Of a stretch of DNA of 64,000 nt, positions 43,082 to 55,037 are shown in pieces; within the stretch, counting starts at the first letter, position 1, and each line of letters begins with the position of its first letter. The position numbers were made by a program, and so were the translations under genes. Below the pieces are notes generated by a model. It was not told the DNA's origin and made no database searches. It was given only the letters and a program-made list of their open reading frames with translations. The stretch comes from Gautieria morchelliformis (Eukaryota > Basidiomycota > Agaricomycetes > Gomphales > Gomphaceae): positions 62,001 to 126,000 of the forward strand of contig WHVA01000054.1 of assembly GCA_015179125.1 (NCBI GenBank). The letters are read 5' to 3'.

Positions 43082-44351
43082 GGCCAGTGCGAGTCGAACA
43101 GAGGGGAAAGCCAAGACTGTCGAGCGTGAATCTGGACACCTTAAATACTACGTGGTGTCCCTTCGCCCTATCAAGACATTATCGCTTGGACGGCGGTGAC
43201 GCTGGTCCCAGTCACGAGACGGATTCTAGTTGCCGCAAGCGGTATATCCGATCGCCCAGCCCCACGGTGGCACTGGCATTCTGTGTTGGCGGTTACCTGT
43301 CTAGATTTCGCTTGGAGGCTTGGACGCCGTTCCTTATTCATACATGCACTAATTTGCGTGTCCGCTGTCGGTTTGAGAGCCTCTTATTAAACAACCGCTG
43401 TCATTGAGTGTCTTGGGATGGCGCTAAAATGGAAGACTCCCGTCACTTATCATGCTCTTTGGTGGGTTGTACCCGGGGATCATGCTCTTTAGTGGGTTAA
43501 CGGGGAATCCGGGCGTGGAGCGTCTGGTCCATGATAACCTTCAAGCTGATTCCAGCCTGGATCTGCTTTGGTCACACGAGCAGCAACCTTCAACGCCTTC
43601 TCTTTCATTAATATGCAGTTCGTGGCCTCGGCCTTTACACAGAATAATGATGCTCAGTTTCTCTGTGTTTCCGGCATCTTACCAGAAGATATGTGGGGTC
43701 GGCTTTTGGGCTTGTGACATTGAACTCTTTAGCCTCAGAGGCTTCCAGATTCAATCCACCATCCCCAATTCTTTTACATGTAAGTATGTAGTGGGCCTCA
43801 GGCCTGCCGGATCCTACCGCAAATCCTTTCGCACAAGGGCGCATTGTATGTGCACCGTTCACTGTAGCCAAACAATCACCATGCATGTGACTTGCGTCTG
43901 GTAGTACGTGAGTGGCCATCAGCTTTCTATAAGGTTTCCATTCTGAACATGCTCATCATACTATTCGTTCTCGACCTGCTATTCTCGCCCGAGAACATAT
44001 GTATCCTTGAAATTTGACACTCAATTTCTTTATATTTATGTAAGATGAGCATCCATTATTTTCTGAACAAAGAATACCCAAAGTTGCGTTCAGTTAGTGA
44101 TCACGTCAGCTTCCATGTTGCTCGAAGTGCTTTGCTTCTAGTTCGAGCCCTGATTAGATTGCCAGCTTCTGCAAGACGTCATGAGGGGACGCCACGATCC
44201 CACGTTTTAGACGCATCGATGACGTCCTTTTCCATGCTTTGTCTTGCCAGCTAGTGCACTAATCATATACGCTAGAATCATAATTCAGTTGCGCTGCAGA
44301 CCCCGTCACCAAATATCTAATCAAGTAGGAATCCGGTATGGTATACTTATG
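43082..44351. other. intergenic region between two minus-strand genes
   Basis: A TATA-like TATTTAA (minus strand, about 43,141-43,148) lies about 60 bp above the channel start. The rest up to 44351 has only short frames with no family signature; it is the promoter side of the channel gene and the 3' flank of the aminopeptidase gene. Confidence 0.4.
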
Positions 44352-47300
44352 TTACAAAGGCTGAGTTTCTCTCTCAAGCCACTTCAGCGCCCGTTCATCG
44401 TCTTGCAACAACGGGGCAACTTTACCCCTTACCTCGACGTGATACTCGTTCAGCCAATGTCTTTCATCGCGCGTTAGGAGATCCAGGTCGACCAGCTTCT
44501 TGTGAATGGGACACTGCAGTTGATCCACGCCCATGTTAGACAAGACAAATGGTCAAGCCATTACTACACGGACCATCGTGACGTGGTCGAAGCCAAGATA
44601 ACCCTGTCCACCAAAATTGTTCGGGGTGTCCACAGGCCGTACTAAGACAATATTCTCAATTCGAATGCCGAATTTCCCATCAGCATAATACCCAGGCTCT
44701 ATATGGCTCTTGGTTAATGACAGCCAAGGGTTCCCCGCACGGGAATGAGGAAAATTGCACCATTTGACACTACCATGCCAGCTTTAAGATGAGTCTCATT
44801 GTACGCGATCCTGGTGCCTATGCCCTGGGGTCCTTCATGCACATTCAGGAAGTGTCCCACACCATGGCCTGTTCCATGCCTGCCACCCGACCGATAACAC
44901 CCGTAAGTCATAACAAAGCCATAAGGTATTCATGATGTTACCGATAATCTGAATTAACGTAAATGAACCATGTTCATACTAAGCCAAGCTGCTCACCGAG
45001 TCCATCCTGCCATAGTGCACGACGAGCAAATGAATCCCTTGACAATTGACTGTATGAGGTGGGGACAGATATCAGATGCGAAATCTGCGTACAGTATATA
45101 CCCTGACGTGCCCTGCGGGAAGACTGCCGTGTCGATGGCAATATGTCCCTGTAAGACCCTAGTGAACGCACGGCGCTCCTGAGCTGTAGGCGTGCCAAAA
45201 TGCTAAAGGGTCTTTGGTCAATGCGGCACTGGGGCCAAGGAGGATGCCCTTACCCATGTACGTGTCACGTCCGTTGTCCCATCCCAGAACTGGGCTAATA
45301 CCAGCACGGATTACAAAACTGCTTCAGGCTTGTCTAGAGATACTTACCACCAGAGTCGCAAAGATAAATCTAATCATAATGTCAGCCATGAATCACATAA
45401 TACATGAGGCTAACCTGGTCCTTTCTAATTATGGACGAATTTATCGGGTCTGGTGAGTAATGAATGATGGCTGACCGGGAAATTCGATGAGAACTACTCA
45501 TAATAGAACCACATATGCAGACTCACCCCCGTTTGGACCTGTGGAAGAAATTGTAGTAAAGGAAAGGCCTTTGAACAGGGGGAGCTGGCTGGATGAGAAA
45601 AATCAGTGGATAGGTGTGAGCGCCACTGCGTTTATTCAACGTACGTCCGATATTCCTCCAGCTTAGTCGCCGCTTCGCTCTCAGAAATAGTTGAACCTTT
45701 CCCAATTTCTTCTTCCAACCAAGCAAAGTATCGCGCCTTTAAAGAGAGGGATTATGAGTTAATTGTGAGGCCCTCAAACGTAAGCAATATCATACCAAAG
45801 CAACCCCATCCCGGATGTGGCATTGTCGAAACCCTTCCAACTCCGTAACATTCTTGATCGACTTGGCGTCCGCGACAGGAGACCGAGTGACCATAACCTT
45901 CTCCTAAAATGTGTCGCCTTACATCGCACGAGTTTGCAAGATCATTAAGATATAAGCTCTCACCCCTCCGAGTGCATTAGATATAGCAAGGCTCGTCTTA
46001 TTGCCTAAAAGGAACGGCTGTACCTATATACAAATTTGATGATGAGATGATAACGTTGTGAGGACATGACATGCATACATCTTGTTCCGTGCTCCCGAGG
46101 GACTGCCTATGATGCTTCAAGTCTTGCCACACAGCATCATAAGGTTTGATGGTGACCCCATCCTCCAAATGGCGGCGAACGGCATCGCTGATCTGAGAAT
46201 CGTCGACATACAGTATCGCATCGCGATGTGTTACCAACGCATAGGCGAAAAAGACTGGCCGGCATCATGCGTACGCATATTTCCGGAGAATTTGCAAGAA
46301 AGACTTACCTGGATTAAACTCGATATCGGACCCACGAAGATTGAACAACCATGCAACTTCGTCCAGCATACTGATAACCATTCCAGCGACCTTTTTCTCT
46401 GTCAGTGTTTCGCGTAATGCCGCTATCTTATCCTTCGCCGCCACACCTACAGAAGAGATTGGAAAGCGCCGTGAGCAGGATACCTCCGACTCACCAGAGT
46501 ATTTGGTATCTAACACGAAGACTTTGCTGTGGGGACGCTTAGGCCTCGCAGTGCCCCAGACCTCATCTACGATATTCTTGTTGAGTGGAACCAGTGTCGA
46601 ACCTTGGGGACCAAGAGACTCCTCGATCGTCTTTGCATCCACTGCATCCAGTGTGAGTATCACTGGGATGATGAATATATCCTCTGCTTACGAGCTGATA
46701 TTACTGTAGGGTCGATTCCGATCCGCGAGCTCTTCTCCAGGCGCTGCAAAATACCACATTTGGTCAGAAAATTTAAGATACCTCAAGAGCAGGGACGTGC
46801 TTGACTGAGGTATTCCTGCCACGTGGGGACGTCTATTATTGTCCTTTGAGCTGAGCTGTGACACAAAACGACCACGAGACATACCAGGGAGTCCCTGCTT
46901 CATAAGCGTCCAGTTGCTGCAAAGAGGCTGCTTAGTATGTTGTGACCTGCAACCTCAGGGCGAGGCTTGTTCCGCTTGCCTGTCCAGCTGCTGTCTAGCT
47001 TGCAGGAAGTATCTCCCATCGGTGAACAGTAATGCCTCCTTGCGAGTGATGATCGCACAACCTGCACGGCTTTCACAAACAAACAAGCTACTAAACGGAT
47101 TGAGAACCCACCAGCAGAACCGTTAAAGCCGGATATGAAAGCTCGCCGGGCGTCACATTCAGCCAAGTACTCGCTCGAGTCTACCGTCAAAAAAGGAAGC
47201 TAATTAGTGCACCTCGATATAACAATCGCCACGATGTCAATTGCGGGAATCTTACGCTGGTCCTCACTGGGCACAACAAACACATCAAGGTTATGTTCCT

Positions 47301-47463
47301 TCTGGGACATCAGCTCCCGCAGAGCTGCTACTCGAGCAGTCGTGTTGACTGTCTGTGCTCCAATCGCACCCATCAGTGAGCTGAAACGTGGCCGAGATGT
47401 GAAGTTGAGTGTAATACGCCGGGGTGTGAACTGCGAAGAAGCAAGTTTCACCCCAAAGAGCAT
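44352..47463 (-). CDS. Xaa-Pro aminopeptidase (aminopeptidase P, M24B)
   Basis: This metalloenzyme removes an N-terminal residue that precedes proline. Segments in order are [20 protein letters not shown] and [77 protein letters not shown], and NGAVIHYSPDP. The metal site is visible as DGTTDVTRT (two Asp), [19 protein letters not shown] (His) and [16 protein letters not shown] (Glu). The end is LEREsTQPL-like (stop at 44352). There are about 14 exons. ATG 47373 ([12 protein letters not shown]) is the cytosolic-type start. ATG 47463 or 47475 adds about 30-34 residues rich in Arg/Ser with few acids ([19 protein letters not shown]..), like a mitochondrial presequence. Confidence 0.9.
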
Positions 47464-47565
47464 CTGAGTGGTCATGTGACCTCTATTCTGGAGGCAAGAT
47501 GTGATAATTAACAGATAATGCGTCCATCCCAGCGACAACCATAGCACGCCCCAGTCGTGGCAATA

Positions 47566-49188
47566 TTATCGGACTAGTCGCTCCCCGTCGTCGCTCCCCG
47601 ACTTCCGTCCCGTATCTCGCTCAACATCTCGTGGTCTATCCCTTTTGGTCGGATTTAGTCGCGATCGCTCATCGCTATCCTCCGCAAAGTCCTCTTCCAC
47701 CTCTTCTTCCTCTCTTAATTGTCCTAAAGCGACCGCGCCATCCGCCTCACCATCATACGCGCTAAATAAGGTGGTGCCCCCGCCACCGAAACTGCCACTT
47801 CCACGCAGACTTCCGCGACTACCGCGTCGTACATGCCCCGGTAGGCCATTTAATACGTGGGCGTGAGGTGATGCAGGCCAACCACCGTCCATACTCGAAC
47901 GTCCCGTGTTTATGTGTGAATTCATTAGGGCGTTTTCAATTGAAGGCCGTTCTATGCCTGGGATTGATTCAGCATCGCGCCGCGATAAATTGAGTAGATG
48001 GACGCCGAGGAAGGTGACGACAAAGCCAGTGAGAAGCGAAAGGGTATTCGTGCCGGAGGTGGTATTGAACCCTTGAAAAAGGATCAGGGATGCCACAATC
48101 GTGGCAGTCGAGAAGCAGACATAGTACATTGGGTTGACTCTGGGAAAACATCAGATGACATAACGATGGGTGGTAACCATACGCACACATTGGTCGAGAA
48201 TGTGTCAAGTGCTTTGTTGAAGTAGTTCATTTGCACGAGGATGCAAACCACGACAACGATGGCGAAGACATACGTACTCGGGTGTGTCAACTGATTTTTC
48301 CCCGCGAGAGTCAACTTAAGAGCCACACCGAATCCTTTAACAGCCATGATCGAGATGGAGCCGACTAGGGAGCAGATGGAGATATAGACTAATGGGTTGC
48401 GGGTGCCGTAACGCGGTGAAACATAGTAAATCATGCCTAACGCAAAGACGAGGACCGTAAAACAGTACAGGAGGAAACCTGGCGGGTACACTCCAGATTA
48501 AGCATAATGAAACAATGACAACCAGCTTACCAGGCTGAACAGCATAATGTAGAATTTCATCCACCGTTGTAATCTCTTTGTCCTCGGGTGCATGCAGTAC
48601 AATGATGAAAGAGCCAATGAGACACAGCCCACACCCCACGCGACCTATGTGCCCGAGCTCCTCGTGCAATAAGAATGAAGCCAAAACAGCGCTGAAAAGC
48701 TCATGTGAGTAAGGTTGTGAGGGACTACAGGGAGTGAGACGGACCCAATCAGCACACTCAGAGCGCCGAGTGGCGTTACCAATATTGGAGGCGCAAAGGT
48801 GTACGCCGCGAAGTTGGCCGCTACAAGACTATATGGTGAGCACACTTTCTCGCGATACAGAAAGAATCACCCTCGCCTTCTCCAAGCACCACTGGTCATT
48901 TCAAACTACAGTCAGTAAAGCCCCAAAGAGCCGGTTGACAGGTGTAAACGTACTCGTTGACATGCCCGCCCACCAGATGGGATTTCGTAGGTATGCCCTA
49001 TCCTCTGATGCCTGTGCATAGTTTGAATTATGACGCGCTGCATCATTGAGACCCTGCACCACGGCGAATCAACATGGACAATATCAGAGGTAAAGACCAC
49101 GGACCTTCTTGGTGATGATGAAGCTGGTACCGATGGCAAGTGAACTAGACACGGCAAGCGCAAGACCGATCCATTTATCATCCACCAT
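47566..49188 (-). CDS. NIPA-type magnesium transporter (DUF803)
   Basis: NIPA proteins are multi-pass Mg2+ carriers of the drug/metabolite transporter fold. The ATG at 49188 gives MVDDKWIGLALAVSSSLAIG then TSFIITKK, the family start. Later segments are AYLRNPIWWAGMST, FAAYTFAPPILVTPLGALSV, LASFLLHEELGHIGRVGCGL, VLVFALGMIYYVSPRYG, VYISICSLVGSISIMAVKGF and TYVFAIVVVVCILVQMNYFN. The final pair (YYVCFSTATIVASLILFQGF, LTGFVVTFLGVHLLNLSR) leads to a long charged C-terminal tail with acidic and Arg-rich runs, stop at 47566. About eight short introns; the frame is intact. Confidence 0.9.
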
Positions 49189-49577
49189 TAGGGCACCTCG
49201 TGTATAGCCAGCGTGTGTTTCTGGTCTTGCTCGTTGTGTGAGCCCGTCGCGGACAAGTGTACGTTGCTGGCTCTGCTGAGATCTTACGGGCGCCAATTTC
49301 GGCAATTCGAGTTGATCACCGTAAAAAAAGTGATTTTATGTACGGCTGAATCTCAGCTAAGTTCTACGACCAGGAGAGCAGTTGGCTGGGGACCGCGTCG
49401 GAGGACACAGGACAGCAGACCCACTTGCCAACGCTCTTTAAGCTTTAAGCTTTAAGCTTTATCGTGCAGCAAGTTCAATACCTCTTCTGGCTCACAACGA
49501 GTCACTAGTAATTATGTGACAGGGTCGGTAGTGGCGCGCACGGGCTTCGACAAGCGAGTGCCGACTTCCCTCTTGCC
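49189..49577. promoter_or_regulatory. shared divergent promoter region with CTTTAAG repeats
   Basis: This 389-bp gap separates the start codons of the Mg transporter (-) and the RNA helicase (+), so both promoters must lie here. It contains 3.7 perfect copies of the heptamer CTTTAAG at 49436-49461. I see no clear TATA element. Confidence 0.6.
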
Positions 49578-52500
49578 ATGGTGCGAGTCTGTCCTAACCT
49601 CTCGTCTCTGGGTGCTTGTACCACTGAGGGCTGCGTGTTCAACCATGATATTCATCTTTGCCAGACATGTGGTGTCGTGTGCATATCTGCAGACTGGTTG
49701 AAGACGCATTTGAGTGGTAAAAAACACGCCCGTCGAGTCAGGGCCCAGACGTGTCCCCATCCGCCTTTCTGCAAGCTCTGTAACGTCTCTTTGGGATCGC
49801 CTTGGAACTACCCACAGCATATCAAAGGCCGATCCCATCAAGCTCTTCTCGAAGAGCAGCAGGCGGGCCAGGTTGGTTCTGACACCGAGTCCGAGTCAGC
49901 ATCCCTATTTGTGCCACGCGGACATTCGCACTGCCATGTCTGCGACCTGGCGCTTCAAGAGCGGTTTTGGTCAAGCCATATCACTGGTTTTGCTCACAGA
50001 CAAAAGGAACGCTTTACTGCTATCCAGGCCGCTTTTAACGAAGCGGACGAGGATAAGCATGGCATCACCGTATCATCCGAACGTGGTGAAGGAGGTCCAA
50101 TTGACTTTGGTTTCATTGAATCAGACTCCCTCTTGGCACGGCCGACCCATAGCACCCAAGTCACGGTTCATCTGACGACACCTGGTAACATCCAAGTCTC
50201 TGAGATTCGGCTATCCTCCAGTATGGCGAGTCGTCCTCTACCGAGGAAGTGCGTAAATATGGACGTACCATACCGAATATCCACTGATAGTTACTTAGTT
50301 TCTTCCTGGGGCCTACTACGTGCCCCGTGCAATTATCGTTCAAGAAGCCCCTTGATTTTACGGTTACGTTTGATCCTAGTGGTCTACCCGGGCGTTCCAA
50401 TGACCGTGTTGAAATAGTCTTCGTTGACATGGCCCTCCAAACCCAATTTGTCATAACTCGGCCACTGCTCGCTGTCGTCGGTAATAAGGCAGATCTTGAT
50501 CTCGTCAAGCCTTCTTCCCCATATACACCAAAAATCAGGACGAAGCAAGAACCTGAGAAGGACATAACTCCCGGGATCAAGCCGCCGCAACTCGCGGATA
50601 TAAACTGGACTGTAAGCCTCCCTCAGGCATTCATTCCACCTAGGCTGGAGGCTATCCTTAACAACCAAAGGGGCGTGATTTTAGTTCAGAACCTGAAAGT
50701 ATCATGGCTACCGGGAACGCTTAACTCAGAAACTTATGGGAGACATTTCAAAGTCCTGATCCACGTTGAAGAAGCTCAAATGAAGTAGTATTTTCTGCTC
50801 TTGATCTACAGCTCCACCTCATGTATCCCCAACAGCATAGACATACAGCGCTACGACGAGGAAGATGTCCCCATGGAGCCAGTACTTTCCTTCTATAGGT
50901 CTGTGCGACCCTTATTCCTTACTATTATAATCTGATGTAATTCAACAACTTAAGACTCCCTGTTCCCGGTCTAGCTGAAAAACGTCCGAGTGTCATAGTA
51001 GGAGACCGCATCCTCGTTCAAAGGCAAGGATCAAAAAGCTCGGGGCGTTGGTTCGAAGGCTTCGTGCACCGCGTCAGGCTGAACGACGTCGACCTGAAGT
51101 TCCACTCATCTTTCCACAGTTATAGCGGGCAAAAATACAACGTACGATTCAAGGTGGGTCGGTTACCTCTGCGCAGGATGCATCAGGCTTTGGGGACCGC
51201 ATTCACGTCCGATCGGGTGCTGTTTCCCGGTGAAGCACATATCATGTCAAGGGTAGTCACGACAGATGCAGAAATGATGAGGATTCGCTGCGTCAACCGG
51301 TCGATTGAGTCAAACCCTCCCCAGCTACAGGCTGTGGCCAGTATTCTGCACATGCCTAGGGGCAGTGTTCCCTTTGTAGTTTTTGGACCGTGAGTTTCTG
51401 CCTCTTTTCCATGTCGAACTGAACACAAATATTCTGTTCTGTAATCACAGACCAGGTACAGGAAAAACTGTGACCATCGTCGAAGCTATGCGCCAGATCA
51501 TCCTGAAAGACCCAGATGCCCGTATTCTCGCATGTGCCCCTAGCAATTCTGCCGCAGATTTGATTGCGGAGCGCCTCAAAGAGAGTCTGTTACCCCCGCA
51601 ACTCTTCCGTCTTAACGCCCCGTCTCGCAGCAAGGACCAGATGCCGAAAAGTCTCCAGCAGTTTTCACTAACAAATAATGACGGTACATTTACCATTCCA
51701 CGACTTGAGAAGCTGTCACAATTTCGTGTGATCGTCTCTACGTGTATCTCCGCTTCCGTCCCATATGGAATTGGAATACCGAGGGGACATTTTACTCATA
51801 TTTTCATTGACGAAGCTGGCCAAGCGTGTGAACCCGAGGCCATGATTCCCATCAAAACGATGGCAGACAACATGGTTTGAACCTTTTCAAATGCCTCTGC
51901 CATGCACTCATGTTTCTACTGATTCAGACCAATATTGTGTTGTCAGGAGATCCAAAACAGTTGGGACCGATCATTCGTTCTAAAGTAGCATTAGAACTTG
52001 GTCTCGGTAAAAGCTATCTGGACAGGCTGATGGCTCGCGATATCTACGAGGTCACAAGAGGCTCAGGTATCAGGTAAACTGTCTCTTTCCAGAAAATTTG
52101 CACAACTACATCTCCATTCTAGTATCGTGAAACTCATTAAAAACTGGAGAAGCCATGAAGCCATTTTGGAGTATCCTAATCAAGAATTCTATAGGGGTGA
52201 GCTTGAACCACACGGTGATCGCGTTGTCACACACAGTCTTCTGCGTTCCGATGAGCTTGTCACGGTGGGATTCCCGGTTGTCTTCCACGCCATCGCTGGA
52301 CAGGATATGCGAGAAGGAAATTCACCTTCGTTCTTCAACGGACACGAGGCGTCACTGGTCAAGCAATATGTCGACAGCCTCCGGACAGACCAACGGCTGA
52401 GACTAAAAGACGAGCATATTGGGGTCATAACCCCATATCATGCCCAGGCTATGAAGATACGAACGCTGCTCAAGAAAAAAAATTACAGTGGCGTGAAAAC

Positions 52501-53072
52501 AGGGAGCGTCGAAGAGTTCCAAGGACAAGTTCGTCTCGTCTTTAATAAAAGCATTCACGTAATTAATACTCCCTGATACGACTAGGAACGTAGAGCCATC
52601 ATCATATCTACCGTTAGGAGCACTATTGGGTTTGTTGAATACGACATTAAACATACTTTGGGTTTCGTTGCTAACCCCCGTCGGTTTAATGGTTCGTCGT
52701 GTTTCTATTTATGTTCTGTTCTTGCCATTAACGTAGTTACTAGTCGCGGTCACTCGCGCACAAGCCCTCCTTATACTTGTCGGTGACCCTTCCATTCTGG
52801 CTCTTGATCCGCTGTGGAGAGGCTTTCTGAATTACATATACAACAATGGGGGGTGGAGAGGCCTGGAACCCGATTGGGACACTGATGAACCAATTAGACC
52901 CGAGGGAGGATATGATGTGGATAGAAGGAAGGCTGCTGAGACAGAGATGGAGAATCTCATAGAAAGAACGAAATCACTGATCATAGAGAACAGTGAACGG
53001 TTGGGAACGCAGGGTGGGGATGATGGGGACGGAGAAGCGCAGGTAGATCGACCTTGGCGTGAGGCAGAGTAG
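49578..53072 (+). CDS. MOV10/SDE3-type RNA helicase with N-terminal zinc fingers
   Basis: SF1 helicases of this group (SDE3, MOV10, Neurospora SAD-3, fission yeast Hrr1) work in RNA silencing. The ATG at 49578 gives [15 protein letters not shown]-like finger (Cx8Cx4Cx3H, residues 5-23) is followed by three U1-like C2H2 fingers starting at [16 protein letters not shown] and CHVCDLAL. A beta-rich region ([21 protein letters not shown]) leads to the motor. Motif I is GPPGTGKT, split by an intron after GP; Ia is [13 protein letters not shown] is [11 protein letters not shown] is [13 protein letters not shown] are VITPYHAQ and [11 protein letters not shown]. Motif VI ([12 protein letters not shown]) is restored across an intron ending near 52,750. 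The stop is at 53070-53072. It is intact as read. Confidence 0.9.
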
Positions 53073-53191
53073 ACTAGGACCTGAGATACCTATGATCGTC
53101 ACAAGTCACAAACACACACTTTGATTCCGTTCCCGTTGCAGTACAATTGACTTCCTTTTTCGTCTACCTATAACGTCGTGCGTAGCGCATC

Positions 53192-55036
53192 ATGGTGAAT
53201 ATCGCGTACGTGAAACATTGAAACATTCCGCGCCTTCTTACTATATATTCAGGATGATTTGTGATTTTTTCCACCCAGACGTTGGCGGTGTCGAAAACCA
53301 TATTTACATGCTAGGTGTAAATTTACTCAAACGAGGTCACAAGGTAGTTCTAACCTTGCGAAGCATATCTGCGCCTGAGAATTATATGCGAAGGTCATCG
53401 TCATCACTCACTCCCGTCCGCCAGACCGCGTGGGCATTCGCTGGCTGGTTCCTGGACTGAAAGTGTATTACATCCCATTTCCGGCCATTGCTTCCTCGGC
53501 AACTCTTCCAAACTTCTTCACATTTCTTCCATACTTTCGTACCATCGTTCTCAGGGAACATATTAGCTTAATCCACGCCCACGCCAGTCTCTCCTCGTTG
53601 GCTCATGAAGGAATCCTGCATGCACATTTGATGGGGATCCGCACCGTGTTTACGGACCACAGTCTTTTCGGATTTGCTGACGCAGCGGCTATATTAACCA
53701 ATAAACTTCTCGAAGCTGTTTTAAGGAATGTGGACGGTGTTATCTGCGTGTCATATACTGGGTAATTCTCAGTCTCCGATCACTCATTTGGCTGATGTTA
53801 CTCTACAGGCGAGAAAACACTGTCCTCAGAGCCTCACTTTCCCCTTCAATGGTTCACGTTATCCCAAATACTTTAATTGCAGATCAATTTAAACCATCTG
53901 CAAGGCCCGTTTCGACTGACACCAGTGAGCTTAGCGTAGTCAATCTGCCTAGCACTAAAAAACTACACCAGTAACCATCGTGGTAATATCTCGCCTCGCT
54001 TACCGTAAAGGCGTGGATCTTTTGGTAGCCACGGCTCCGCATGTTTGTGCTCGCTTTCCTAACGTGCGATTTCTTGTCGGTAGGTGGCGTACCCTATTTT
54101 CTCAATGTCATATCACCAATCTAGTGACAGGCGGAGATGGTCCGAAACTTATTGAGCTCTTACAAATGCGTGAGAAGTACCTCTTACAGGACCGAATAAT
54201 ATTACTGGGTCCAATACGCCATACGGATGTTAGAGGGGTACGTACACAAAATTTAGCCAAATACTTGGCTGGCTTATATCTGCTTAGGTGCTGACCCAAG
54301 GCTCTATCTTCCTCAACACGTCCTTAACCGAGGCCTTTGGAATCGCAATTCTGGAGGCGGCCTGCGCAGGCCTATATGTTGTCAGCACTCGAGTAGGTGG
54401 AGTACCCGAGGTATTGCCCAACGAGATGGTTTCATTTGCCAACCCTGAAGAAGACGGTATGCTAAAAGTTATGCCCTATTTGGTGTCCTTCTCACGGCAT
54501 TTGGCTTCATACAAGACGTTATACGCGCTTTGTCTGAAGCCATTGCAATCGTATCGATGGGCAACCACGATCCACTTGTAGCACACAGACGGGTGAAGGC
54601 CTTCTACAACTGGCCACATGTTGCGGAGAGAACCGAGGTGGTTTACCATTCGGTTCTTGCATCCGAGCCTAGAGACCTGTGGACGCGGATGCATAAGTGC
54701 GTCATACGTTTCTTTTTAGCCCATGACGCTGTAGCCATCTGATTGTCATATCTAATCGCCTACTGACTGCCTCGACTTTAGAACTCTGGCCCTTGGACCT
54801 TGCGTGGGACCAATTTATCTCTGCATGCTAGTAGTAGATTGTATCTTTTTCCTGTTTCTCGAATACTTCATGCCCCGGGAAAATATTGACTACGTTGAGA
54901 AGGAATGGGACATGGAGAAGTTTCGACAGGCAAGCTCTTGCTTATCGATACTTCCTGTTTCCAGCCTGCTGACATCCCCTAGTTGGCCAGAACTGCTAGA
55001 CAATCAAGAGGAAATATGCGGCGCGAGCAGCCGTAA
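53192..55036 (+). CDS. PIGA: PIG-A, catalytic subunit of GPI-GlcNAc transferase
   Basis: PIG-A (yeast Gpi3/Spt14) adds GlcNAc to phosphatidylinositol, the first step of GPI-anchor synthesis at the ER. A 14-nt first exon (ATG 53192, MVNIA) is joined after a 47-bp intron to [20 protein letters not shown]. The following parts are typical: [109 protein letters not shown], and the GT4 motif [15 protein letters not shown] with [14 protein letters not shown]-terminal membrane anchor ([16 protein letters not shown]) follows. The best end uses a GC-AG intron (54930-54982) and stops TAA at 55034-55036; reading through would add an unrelated tail to 55232. Confidence 0.9.
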
Positions 55037-55037
55037 A

